Assembly: GCF_000143685.1 (NCBI RefSeq)
Contig: NC_014328.1
Location: 2,108,001 to 2,172,000 of the forward strand
DNA: 64,000 bases
Source of the DNA: Clostridium ljungdahlii DSM 13528
GTDB taxonomy: Bacteria; Bacillota; Clostridia; Clostridiales; Clostridiaceae
Direction: 5' to 3'
Numbering within the stretch: the stretch's first letter is position 1; each line of letters begins with the position of its first letter. The position numbers and the translations under genes were made by a program. The notes below the pieces were generated by a model. It was not told the DNA's origin. It did no database searches and saw only the letters and a program-made list of their open reading frames with translations. This document shows, piece by piece, positions 26,657 to 34,893 of this stretch.

Positions 26657-26660
26657 AATA

Positions 26661-26728
26661 AACAGAGTTCTTGGTATCAGATGGAGAATGTCATCCGTAT
26701 AAAGCAAACTCCATCTGAACCTAAGAAT
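26661..26728. repeat. Repeat module M1, solitary copy
   Basis: AACAGAGTTCTTGGTATCAG with ATGGAG (to 26686) pairs with CTCCATCTG and CCTAAGAAT up to 26728. It lies between the converging ferritin-like and motB genes and reaches the motB stop codon. The same module occurs at 34802-34848, 56014-56065 and 60131-60180, and as a degenerate copy near 56974. Confidence 0.7.
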
Positions 26729-27477
26729 CACTTGATATTTGTGGATAATGGGTATTTACGTACTATAAATATTTCTACTCTTCTATTTTGAGCTCTACCT
26801 TCTTTAGTAAGATTAGTAGATTTTGGCTGATATTCAGAATAAGCTTGTATTGAAACTTTTGTTATATTAATTCCACCATTTTTTACCATAAAATTCATTA
26901 CGTTTATGGCCCTCATAGCGCTTAAATCCCAATTAGAGCGAAATTTTGAATTATGTATGGGCACATTATCTGTGTGTCCTGCAATTCTAATATTATTATC
27001 TAAATTTCTAATCATTTCTGAAATAGATATGAGAAGTGGATGTATATGAGTCAGAACTTCTGCATCTCCAGAATTAAATAAAATTGCTTCCTGTATTGAA
27101 ATACCCAGGCCGTCTTTGCTAATTTCAACTTTAACTTTATCATCATATCCATCTTGTTTAATTTTTGCATCTAGAGTTTTCTTAATTTCATTCATGGTAT
27201 CTTGTTCAGTTTTGCCCGCACTTTCATCGGGTTTATCAGTGGATTCTCCTGTCTCAATAAATTGATTGGTACTGCTGCCACCATTATTTTGTATGCTTTT
27301 TTCTCCCGAAAAAATGACATTGAATTGCTGGCTTATTTTGGCAAGTTTTTCTTGATCAACTTTACTTATGGCAAACATAACTATGAAAAGAGCCAATAGG
27401 AGAGTAAGCATATCTGCATATGGAATGAGCCACGTTTCATCTACATGTTCTTCATGGTGTTGTCTCTTTTTACCCAT
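26728..27477 (-). CDS. motB: Flagellar motor stator protein MotB
   Basis: The 249-residue protein has one membrane helix near the N terminus containing the proton-channel Asp (ETWLIPYADMLTLLLALFIVMF), a linker of about 100 residues, and a C-terminal OmpA-like peptidoglycan-binding domain with RIAGHTDNVPI and SNWDLSAMRA. With MotA it forms the ion-driven stator. The ATG at 27477 follows AAAGGAGAT, which lies at the end of motA; a TTG at 27483 would be too close to that site. Confidence 0.95.
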   Translation of the reverse strand: MGKKRQHHEEHVDETWLIPYADMLTLLLALFIVMFAISKVDQEKLAKISQQFNVIFSGEKSIQNNGGSSTNQFIETGESTDKPDESAGKTEQDTMNEIKKTLDAKIKQDGYDDKVKVEISKDGLGISIQEAILFNSGDAEVLTHIHPLLISISEMIRNLDNNIRIAGHTDNVPIHNSKFRSNWDLSAMRAINVMNFMVKNGGINITKVSIQAYSEYQPKSTNLTKEGRAQNRRVEIFIVRKYPLSTNIK

Positions 27478-27479
27478 AA

Positions 27480-28271
27480 TCAATCTCCTTTACTTTCACT
27501 GCCTTTTTCCATATTTTTTCTTAGCTTAGGAGGCAACATACTCACTAATTTTTGTTCAATACTCTTTGGGTTATTTCCAGATTGTATGGCTAGAACACCG
27601 CTCATTATTATGTGCATAGTGCGTATTTCTTCTTGCGATTTTCTTTTCAGTCTGGAAGCAAAGGGATGACAAATTACATATCCCAAAAAAATTCCATATA
27701 GAGTCGCAACAAAGGCTGCTGCTATCATATGTCCTAATTTTTCAGTATCATCAAGATTACCAAGAGCGCCAATCAATCCAATAACAGCTCCTAGAACTCC
27801 AAGTGTTGGAGCTGAACCACCGGCAGTTGTCATTGTTGAAGCGCCTGCACGGTGTCTTTCTTCTCTATTTTCAATTTCAAGCTCTAAAACTTCAATTATA
27901 TATTGAGGTTCTACTCCATCTACAACCATTTCAAGACCTTTTTTCATAAATTCATTATCCAAAGATTGTAGAGTATTTTCAATGGATAACAATCCATTTT
28001 TCCTAGTTTGGTGAGACATGTCCACAAGTTGATTTATAATTGCAACGGGATCATCAGTTTTTCTATTTTTAAAAAGAACTTTTAATATTTTAGGAATATT
28101 AAGAAACTCTTCCTTTGGAAAAGAGTTCATTACTGCTGCTGTAGTGCCCACCAAAATTATAATTGCTGCAGCAGGATTTAATAGTACCGCTACATTTGCG
28201 CCTTTTACAATCATTCCTACAACAACAGCAAGGATGCCTATTATAATACCTATAACTAGAAAAATATCCAT
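27480..28271 (-). CDS. motA: Flagellar motor stator protein MotA
   Basis: The 263-residue protein has four membrane helices, two at the N terminus and two near residues 148-200 (GGSAPTLGVLGAVIGLIGAL and a following helix). Between them is the cytoplasmic loop with charged residues that touch FliG. The ATG at 28271 follows GGAGGG; an earlier in-frame ATG at 28286 precedes this site. motB begins 2 bases after its stop. No other flagellar genes lie in the window. Confidence 0.95.
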   Translation of the reverse strand: MDIFLVIGIIIGILAVVVGMIVKGANVAVLLNPAAAIIILVGTTAAVMNSFPKEEFLNIPKILKVLFKNRKTDDPVAIINQLVDMSHQTRKNGLLSIENTLQSLDNEFMKKGLEMVVDGVEPQYIIEVLELEIENREERHRAGASTMTTAGGSAPTLGVLGAVIGLIGALGNLDDTEKLGHMIAAAFVATLYGIFLGYVICHPFASRLKRKSQEEIRTMHIIMSGVLAIQSGNNPKSIEQKLVSMLPPKLRKNMEKGSESKGD

Positions 28272-28455
28272 TTTTATGCCCTCCATGAAATATTGAATAT
28301 TTAATCAATTGGTGATTTTTCGACATTTTATAGCGATAGCATATCACACTTTTTATATTATGAACAAGTGTTTTTAGAATATTCCAACAATTATTTAAAA
28401 GGAATATATGGTAGTAATTTTTTAAAATGTATAAAAATAACCAAAAACAAAAAAT

Positions 28456-28494
28456 AACATGTCAAAAATATTTTTAAGGTATTTTTGACATGTT
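28456..28494 (-). terminator. Terminator downstream of the DUF5667-type gene
   Basis: A perfect 15-bp stem (AACATGTCAAAAATA at 28456-28470, TATTTTTGACATGTT at 28480-28494) is followed on the minus strand by a T-rich tract. It lies 18 bases after the gene's stop. Confidence 0.85.
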
Positions 28495-28512
28495 ATATAA
28501 TCTTATAGTAAA

Positions 28513-29592
28513 TTAGTGTTGTGATTTTTCCTTTTTTTCACCATTCCCATTGTTTGACTTTACTTCATCTTTTTTATTTTCTTTATTACTGTTAGTTACT
28601 TCTGTTTTAGGCTCGTTTTTTATAGTTGGTGCTGTTGAAGTTTGTTTTTTTGTATTTTCACTATTTACAGAAGTAGATTTTGCTGGAGTTGAAGCTGAGT
28701 CAGTGGAAGTTGAGCTAGTTTCTGCAGTGTTTGTAGTAGTATTTGTTGTAGTAGTGGTAGTTGGTGACGGTGAAGTTTGTTCTTTACTTTTTTGTGCAGT
28801 TTTATTATTTTTTGAATCCTTCTTTGTCTGGCCTTTATTTTCTTTTGTTGCTTTACCCACGTTTATTTTAGAAGTTTCTTTTTTAGCTTCAACAGCTTTT
28901 GCAAGATTTTGTTTTTCTGTATCTAATGCTAGTTTTTTCTGCTGCAGCAAATCTTCTGCAGCTTTAATTGCAGCTTCATCTCCTGATTGTTTTGCTGTCT
29001 CAAGAGCTGCTTTGGCTTCATTATATTGTTTTTTAGCATCATTGTAAACTTGACGTTCTTTTTTTACAGCTATTAAGGCATTTCTTTTTGCTGTTTGCAT
29101 TTCTATAACTTTTGCCACTGTAGCTTTTGCTTTATCTGGAAGTTTATCTTGAAGTTTGGATAATACAGCTAAAGAGTTTTTCTGCTTATCAATAATTTTG
29201 CTTTCTATGTTTTCAACGTCTTTAAGTTTATCTTCATCTCCTGAAGTTTGAGTTTTGTCTACTGCATCTTCAATTTTAGTTTGAGCTTCATTCATGGTAT
29301 TTTCGTAGTCAGTAAGGGCTGTATTTGCAAGATCTTGTTTATCTTCACTTGTCATTACTTCACTTTCACCTAATCTTTCTTCGGCTATTTCAGATAAGGT
29401 ATTAGCTTTATCTTCTTCTGAAGAAGATAATGTAACCTTTAAGTTGTCTACAGCTTTATCTGCTGAATATAAAATACTGTCTGGTGTTATACCTGCTTGA
29501 CCTGTTAAAGTTGCTGCATCATAAGCAAATACGCTGCTCCCTAAACTCATTGTTACCACTATACTTGTTACTAAAATCATTACTTTTTTCAT
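28513..29592 (-). CDS. Secreted DUF5667-type protein with low-complexity tail
   Basis: The 359-residue product has a signal peptide (MKKVMILVTSIVVTMSLGSSVFA), then AGITPDSILYSADKAVDNLKVTLSSSEEDKA, the hallmark of DUF5667, then a long helical region rich in Ala, Lys and Glu. From about residue 245 the tail is Lys/Thr/Ser/Asn-rich and disordered. It is probably exported and wall- or membrane-associated. The ATG at 29592 follows GGGAGGAC; 13 extra codons upstream precede that site. The antisense frame is open over much of the gene, an effect of its biased codons. Function unknown. Confidence 0.75.
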   Translation of the reverse strand: MKKVMILVTSIVVTMSLGSSVFAYDAATLTGQAGITPDSILYSADKAVDNLKVTLSSSEEDKANTLSEIAEERLGESEVMTSEDKQDLANTALTDYENTMNEAQTKIEDAVDKTQTSGDEDKLKDVENIESKIIDKQKNSLAVLSKLQDKLPDKAKATVAKVIEMQTAKRNALIAVKKERQVYNDAKKQYNEAKAALETAKQSGDEAAIKAAEDLLQQKKLALDTEKQNLAKAVEAKKETSKINVGKATKENKGQTKKDSKNNKTAQKSKEQTSPSPTTTTTTNTTTNTAETSSTSTDSASTPAKSTSVNSENTKKQTSTAPTIKNEPKTEVTNSNKENKKDEVKSNNGNGEKKEKSQH

Positions 29593-29981
29593 TTTAATAG
29601 TCCTCCCTAAATATATAAATTTGAACCACATTTTTTTATTAATCTCGTTTAACTATTCACTAAAATATACGGATGTTAAATATGTTTTAGGGGGGCTTCA
29701 ATTAAAAATTAAAAGATAATAGTTATAGATGATTTACTACGGTAATCTACATGTGATGCATAAATATATTACAAATCCTAAAATAAATAATTTAAATTCC
29801 ATAACTTTCAAATCTATATAATTGATGCTATAATAAGCAATATATGCTTAAAAATTATGATCATAAAAGAAAGGAAGTGTGAAAACCTGATAATATTTGA
29901 CGAATAGAAAAAGCATTATAATTTTTAGATTAATATATTATACTATTTGTTATGTTTTTTAAAGTCAGGAAATAAATAATA
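29593..29981. other. Divergent promoter region between the DUF5667-type and MFS genes
   Basis: No gene is seen in 389 bases. TATACT near 29940 is a candidate -10 box for the MFS gene. A GAAAGGAAG site near 29870 is followed only by very short frames. Confidence 0.5.
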
Positions 29982-31220
29982 ATGAAACATTGGAAAGTAA
30001 ATCTTTATACTGTTTGGTTTTCCCAGATATTGTCCATAATGAGTTTTAATTTTGGTATGCCTTTTTTGCCATTTTATATACAGCAGCTTGGCATTACAGC
30101 TCCAAATGACATTAAGTTTTATTCTGGTATTTTAAATGCAGCACCAGCTGTTACAATGGCAATTATGTGCCCTATTTGGGGGATTATTTCAGACAAATAT
30201 GGTAGAAAGCTTATGCTTATAAGGGCTATGCTTTTTGCATCGTTTATAATTGGGGCAACAGGTATGGTTGCTAATGTAAATCAACTTATAATCTTAAGAC
30301 TTTTACAAGGTGTGTTTACGGGAACTGTTACTGCAGCTCAAATTTTAGTAGCAGCTAATACACCTAAAAATAGAATTTCTTATGCATTAGGGTTTTTATC
30401 TTCATCAACATTTATTGGACAATCTATTGGACCAGTAATTGGAGGTATAGTGGCAGAGTTTGTTGGATATCGTGTAAGTTTTATAATAGGTGGTATTCTT
30501 ATGTTTTTTGATTTCCTATTAGTTTTATTTGTTGTAAAGGAAGAAAAGCAGGTAGTAAAGGAAAGCATTAATTCTACTGAAAAAAAAGAAAAGACATCTA
30601 TACTTTCTATTTTTACTGTTACAGCTGTCTCAATGCTATTAGTTATTTTATTTATAAGAATAGGACGTACTGTGTTTAACCCATATATTCCAATATATGT
30701 ACAAGAAGTTACAGCTACAACAAAAGGAGCATCAGGCATTACAGGTATAATAAATGGGATTTTGGCTTTAATGACAGCTATGTCTGGATTGATTTTAAGT
30801 AAACTAGGTGACAAGTATGACAAAATGAAATTATTAATGATATACCTAACATTAGGTATGGTATTTGCAATACCACTTGTTTATATAAATAAATTATGGT
30901 TATTTACAGTTGTTTTAGGTATTGTATTTTTTATTACAGGTGGAGTGGAACCTATGATAATGTCAATTACTACAGAAGATACTCCTGTGGACAAAAGAGG
31001 TTTATTGTTTGGTATCCAGGGAACTGTAGGAAATGCTGGATTTGCAGTAGCACCTTTATTAGGAGGGGTGATTTCAATAAAATATTCAACTAATGCAATC
31101 CTCATATTCATACCTATATTTCTACTTATTTCAGCTTTAGTTGTTTTAAGTATAATAGTTCACAATGCAAGACATAATTTCCATTCGAGTTTGAATTTAA
31201 AAAATATGTTTAAGTCTTAA
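29982..31220 (+). CDS. MFS transporter, drug:H+ antiporter type
   Basis: The 412-residue protein has twelve hydrophobic segments and the MFS motif between helices 2 and 3 (WGIISDKYGRKLMLI), with a related motif in the second half (LSKLGDKYDKMKLLM). FLSSSTFIGQSIGPVIGG matches the helix 5 motif C of drug antiporters, so export of a toxic compound is the best guess. It stands alone; no regulator gene adjoins it. Confidence 0.88.
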   Translation: MKHWKVNLYTVWFSQILSIMSFNFGMPFLPFYIQQLGITAPNDIKFYSGILNAAPAVTMAIMCPIWGIISDKYGRKLMLIRAMLFASFIIGATGMVANVNQLIILRLLQGVFTGTVTAAQILVAANTPKNRISYALGFLSSSTFIGQSIGPVIGGIVAEFVGYRVSFIIGGILMFFDFLLVLFVVKEEKQVVKESINSTEKKEKTSILSIFTVTAVSMLLVILFIRIGRTVFNPYIPIYVQEVTATTKGASGITGIINGILALMTAMSGLILSKLGDKYDKMKLLMIYLTLGMVFAIPLVYINKLWLFTVVLGIVFFITGGVEPMIMSITTEDTPVDKRGLLFGIQGTVGNAGFAVAPLLGGVISIKYSTNAILIFIPIFLLISALVVLSIIVHNARHNFHSSLNLKNMFKS

Positions 31221-31303
31221 TATACTATATAACAATTTTGTATTTCTACATAAAAATCTAATATTAGCGAAGAATTAACTAAGTATAAAAGGGGGAATTA
31301 TTC

Positions 31304-32650
31304 TTGGCTGGTAAGATAAAAGAAATTATTGATAATGTGATTAAACACCGTTCTAAAGGGAATCCTGCTATTGCAGAAATGACTAAAACTAAATTTATTT
31401 TAAAGGGAATCAATCCAAATAAATTTGATAGCAATTCCTATGATGATCCAATTATCATAGAAAAACTTATTAAAATTGTTGAACAAATGGATGTAAAAAA
31501 CTCAGTATATAAGGGGATAAATATAAAATCAGTTTTTTCAACTAAATCCTTAGAAAAGGAAGTAGTAGAAGATATTAAAAATAAACTAGCTCCTTGTAAT
31601 GCCAAACTTATAATATTTTTTGCTTCTTCTAAATTTGATCAATATAAGTTAAGTAATTTAATGAAGGAAGCATTTAAAGATTGTCTAGTAGCGGGATGTT
31701 CTACTTCAGGTGAAATAGTTAGTGGAAAGTTATTAAAGAATTCTGTAGTGGCAATGGCTTTTAATTCAAATATTGTTTCCGATGCCAAAGTTGAAGTAAT
31801 TGAAAATATGAAACAAGGATTAGATGTGGAGAGGGCTTTTACATCTTTAGAAAAATATTTTAATGAAAGTGCATATACAATGAATACAAAAAAGTTTGTT
31901 GGTATAGTTTTAATAGATGGTGTGAGTAAGAAAGAAGAAAATATTATGGATTTGATAGGCAATAGAACCAATGTATTTTTTATTGGTGGATCTGCTGGAG
32001 ATGATTATAATTTTAGAAAAACCTATATACTAGCAAATGGAAAGGCATATACAGATTCAGCAGTGATTATAATGCTTAAGATAAGTGATAATGCTGAGTT
32101 TAGCATTATTAAAACGGAAAGCTTTAAGTGTTTAGATACGGTATTAACGGCAAATAAAGTGGATGAAAGCAACAGGGAAGTCATTGAATTTAACAATAAA
32201 CCAGCTATTGTGGCTTATTCAAATGCTGTAGGGGCACATTCAATTGAAGATGCACAAAATTATTTTACGATAAATCCTGTTGGATTAGTAATAGGGAAAA
32301 ATGATGTGTTTGTTAGAAGTCCTCAGCAAGTAAAAGGTACAAGTATGTTGTTTTATTGCAATATATTGGAAGATACAGAAGTTAGACTACTTCAGTCTAC
32401 AAATATTATTGAAGATACAAAGAAAGCTATTGAAAGTAAAATTAGTGAATTTGGAAAAATTGATGGAATTATAAATTTTAACTGTGTTCAGAGAACCCGT
32501 GAACTGGAGAAAAAAGGTCTTGAAGAACAATATGGAGATATATTTAAAGGTATTCCTACAATTGGATTTTCTTGTTATGGTGAAGAATTTATAGGGCACA
32601 TGAATCAAACAGCTACTATGCTGGTTTTTAAGTCAAAAACAAATATATAG
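31304..32650 (+). CDS. FIST-domain sensor protein (NosP-like)
   Basis: The 448-residue soluble protein has FIST_N (LVAGCSTSGEIVSGKLLKNSVVAMAF near residues 125-150, then FIGGSAGDDYNF) and FIST_C (ending GFSCYGEEFIGHMNQTATMLVF). An N-terminal 85 residues precede these domains. FIST proteins bind small ligands and usually sit next to signalling genes; one branch, NosP, is a haem protein that senses nitric oxide and controls a kinase in the same operon. Here a sensor kinase gene follows after 51 bases. Haem binding here is inference. The start is TTG behind GGGGGAA. Confidence 0.85.
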   Translation: MAGKIKEIIDNVIKHRSKGNPAIAEMTKTKFILKGINPNKFDSNSYDDPIIIEKLIKIVEQMDVKNSVYKGINIKSVFSTKSLEKEVVEDIKNKLAPCNAKLIIFFASSKFDQYKLSNLMKEAFKDCLVAGCSTSGEIVSGKLLKNSVVAMAFNSNIVSDAKVEVIENMKQGLDVERAFTSLEKYFNESAYTMNTKKFVGIVLIDGVSKKEENIMDLIGNRTNVFFIGGSAGDDYNFRKTYILANGKAYTDSAVIIMLKISDNAEFSIIKTESFKCLDTVLTANKVDESNREVIEFNNKPAIVAYSNAVGAHSIEDAQNYFTINPVGLVIGKNDVFVRSPQQVKGTSMLFYCNILEDTEVRLLQSTNIIEDTKKAIESKISEFGKIDGIINFNCVQRTRELEKKGLEEQYGDIFKGIPTIGFSCYGEEFIGHMNQTATMLVFKSKTNI

Positions 32651-32701
32651 AAGAATTATTATTTATATAATTAGAAGAATATACAGATTAAATTTTATGA
32701 A

Positions 32702-34480
32702 ATGGGGCAGCAAATCATGGATATGGATAATATGCAAATTCTTTTAAATAATTCTAATGTACTTATTATTGATGATTCCTATTACAATGTTAAAATACTT
32801 ACAGCAATGTTTGAACAGAAAGAATACTGTGTTAGGAATGCTTATAGTTATGAATTAGGACTTAAATCTGTAAGAGAAAATATACCGGACATAATTTTAC
32901 TTAAAGTTAATATAGGCAATATATATGGATATGAAATATGTGGAAGGTTAAAGGCTAGTTATAAACTTCAGAAAATTCCTGTTATTTTTATCATTGATGA
33001 AAATGAAACTATTAATAAAGACAAGATATTTGCTGCTGGAGCTTCTGATTATATAACTGTACCATTTAATTATAAAGAGGTTACTACACGAGTTGATAAT
33101 CAGCTAAAGATTAGAGAGATACAGCTTGAAATGAAAGAAAACAATGATGATTTGAAAAAACAAGTGTATGAAGGAAAGCGTCAGTTAGAGGATATAACTG
33201 AAGAACTTAAAGAATTTAACATTACGCTGGAAGAAGAAATTACTGAACGCACAAAAACTGAAGAAGCTTTAAGAGAAAGTGAGAGAAAATTTCGTTATTC
33301 CATAGAAGAAGCTCCAGTTCCTGTAATGTTGTATACACAAGATGGTGAAGTATTAAAGATCAATAGAACGTGGAGTTACATTACAGGATATACTATTGAC
33401 GATATTCCTACAACATCTAAATTAGCAGAAATATCAGATGTATTTAAAGAAGATATATACAAGCTATCAAACTTTAGTGAAAAGCAAAACAGCGGCGAAT
33501 ATTCTGTAAAGACAAAACATGGTAATATACGGATATGGGATTTTTACTTAGCATGTATTGGAAAGTTGACTGATAAACGAAATATGTTAATAGCAGTAGC
33601 TGTAGATGTAACCGAAAAAAGGTGTATGGAACAATTACAAAAAAACATAGAAAAAGAGAGAATTAGACTAAGTGAGATCAAAAAGTATGACAGAATGAAA
33701 ACGGACTTTTTTGCCAATATTTCTCATGAACTCAGGACTCCTATTAATCTTATTTTTTCAGCCATACAGGTGTACAAACTTAAGTTAAAGGAATGTATCT
33801 GTGAGAATTCATGTTCAGATAGATACAAATATATAAAAATAATGGAACAAAATTGCTATCGCCTTTTAAGGTTGGTAAACAATTTAATTGACATAACGAA
33901 GATAGATTCGGGGTACTTTAATATAGATGAAGTTAATTATAATATAGTAAGTCTTGTAGAAGATACGACTCTTTCTATAGCTGATTATATAAAAAGTAAA
34001 GGATTATCTATAGTATTTGATACGGATGTGGAAGAAAAAATTATAGCCTGTGATCCGGAAGAAATAGAGAGAATTTTGTTGAATTTGTTATCAAATGCTA
34101 TAAAATTTACTCCACGTGGTGGGAATATTATGGTTAATGTAGAAGATGGCAATAAAAGTATTTCTATAAAGGTAAAAGATACAGGCAAGGGTATTCCCAA
34201 AGAAAAGTTAAATTCTATATTTGAACGCTTTGTACAAGTTGATAAATCTCTTGCAAGAGAGAATGAAGGAAGTGGAATAGGACTTTCACTAGTAAAAGCT
34301 TTAGTAGAATTACACGGTGGAACTATATCAGTAAAAAGTAAGGAAGGTTATGGCAGCGAATTTATCATTCATATTCCATGTAAATTAGTAGATGGTAAAA
34401 CTTCTAGCAAGAACGAATATGGTTTGAGGAAAAATTATATTGAAAAAATCAATTTAGAGTTTTCTGATATATATAATTAA
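32702..34480 (+). CDS. Soluble histidine kinase with degenerate receiver and PAS domain
   Basis: The 592-residue protein has an N-terminal receiver-like domain (about 18-140), a coiled coil (about 140-195), a PAS domain (about 198-310), and a kinase core with His342 in SHELRTPINL, NLLSNAIKFTP, DTGKGIP and GSGIGLSLV. In the receiver the acidic pair IIDDS is kept, but the phospho-acceptor Asp is Lys68 (IILLKVNIG) and the usual Lys is Val120, so it cannot be phosphorylated normally. No membrane helix is seen. It probably works with the FIST protein upstream. The start at 32702 lacks a clear ribosome site; ATGs at 32717 and 32723 are alternatives. Confidence 0.9.
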   Translation: MGQQIMDMDNMQILLNNSNVLIIDDSYYNVKILTAMFEQKEYCVRNAYSYELGLKSVRENIPDIILLKVNIGNIYGYEICGRLKASYKLQKIPVIFIIDENETINKDKIFAAGASDYITVPFNYKEVTTRVDNQLKIREIQLEMKENNDDLKKQVYEGKRQLEDITEELKEFNITLEEEITERTKTEEALRESERKFRYSIEEAPVPVMLYTQDGEVLKINRTWSYITGYTIDDIPTTSKLAEISDVFKEDIYKLSNFSEKQNSGEYSVKTKHGNIRIWDFYLACIGKLTDKRNMLIAVAVDVTEKRCMEQLQKNIEKERIRLSEIKKYDRMKTDFFANISHELRTPINLIFSAIQVYKLKLKECICENSCSDRYKYIKIMEQNCYRLLRLVNNLIDITKIDSGYFNIDEVNYNIVSLVEDTTLSIADYIKSKGLSIVFDTDVEEKIIACDPEEIERILLNLLSNAIKFTPRGGNIMVNVEDGNKSISIKVKDTGKGIPKEKLNSIFERFVQVDKSLARENEGSGIGLSLVKALVELHGGTISVKSKEGYGSEFIIHIPCKLVDGKTSSKNEYGLRKNYIEKINLEFSDIYN

Positions 34481-34518
34481 TTTGAAAGGTTGTTTTTAGG
34501 GAAATTTATAAAAACATA

Positions 34519-34546
34519 TTGACAAAGAAGAAATAATTGCTAAAAT
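34519..34546 (+). promoter_or_regulatory. Sigma-A promoter of htpG
   Basis: TTGACA (34519-34524) and TAAAAT (34541-34546) are separated by 16 bases, immediately upstream of a CIRCE operator. Confidence 0.75.
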
Positions 34547-34550
34547 AAAA

Positions 34551-34577
34551 TTAGCACTCAGTTATTATGAGTGCTAA
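34551..34577. promoter_or_regulatory. CIRCE operator (HrcA binding site)
   Basis: The sequence is a perfect match to TTAGCACTC-N9-GAGTGCTAA, the heat-shock operator bound by the HrcA repressor. It lies at the expected transcription start of the promoter above. The nearest gene downstream is htpG, 316 bases away. Confidence 0.97.
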
Positions 34578-34589
34578 TAAAAATAATTT

Positions 34590-34850
34590 AAAGAGGCGTT
34601 TTTATGTTCCGATTAATACTTATTTATTCGAAACAGAAGGAAGTAGTAAGGACGGCTTGATTACTGTTAAATAGCCGCGCTAACTTACATTTATAAGCGA
34701 GGCTTTCTTAAATTGATTTTATCCGATGACTACCTACTCTTTACTTCCACTTCTACAAGTGGGAGTAAAGAGTAGCTACGTCCCTGGATAACGATTTTTA
34801 AGCATCAGATGGAGTTAAAACTCCATCTGATGCTAAGAACTCTGTTTATT
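34590..34850. repeat. Composite repeat M2-M1 in the htpG leader
   Basis: From about 34713 the element reads, in inverted orientation to the copies at 56 and 60 kb, module M2 (TTATCCGATGACTACC at 34712-34727 to GTCCCTGGATAACG near 34781-34794, with a long inner hairpin) and module M1. M1 here is a perfect 15-bp hairpin, GCATCAGATGGAGTT at 34802-34816 against AACTCCATCTGATGC at 34819-34833, then TAAGAACTCTGTTTA. The first 120 bases hold another hairpin around TAGCCGCGCTAACTTAC that shares words with repeat R1. The whole element lies between the CIRCE promoter and htpG, so it is transcribed. Confidence 0.75.
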
Positions 34851-34893
34851 AAATATAACAAACGTTTTTATTTAGATGAAAGGAAATGATAAA

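Noticed and set aside
28550..29047. A 165-codon open frame on the plus strand inside the DUF5667-type gene
   Set aside because: It lies fully antisense to a gene with signal peptide and recognised domain. The Phe/Val/Ser-rich translation mirrors the Lys/Glu/Ala/Thr-rich codons of that gene.
34712..34794. Module M2 as a known riboswitch upstream of htpG
   Set aside because: The conserved words do not match the cyclic-di-GMP, M-box, SAM, lysine, purine, fluoride or manganese riboswitch cores. Copies occur in both orientations and between convergent genes, which does not suit a riboswitch.
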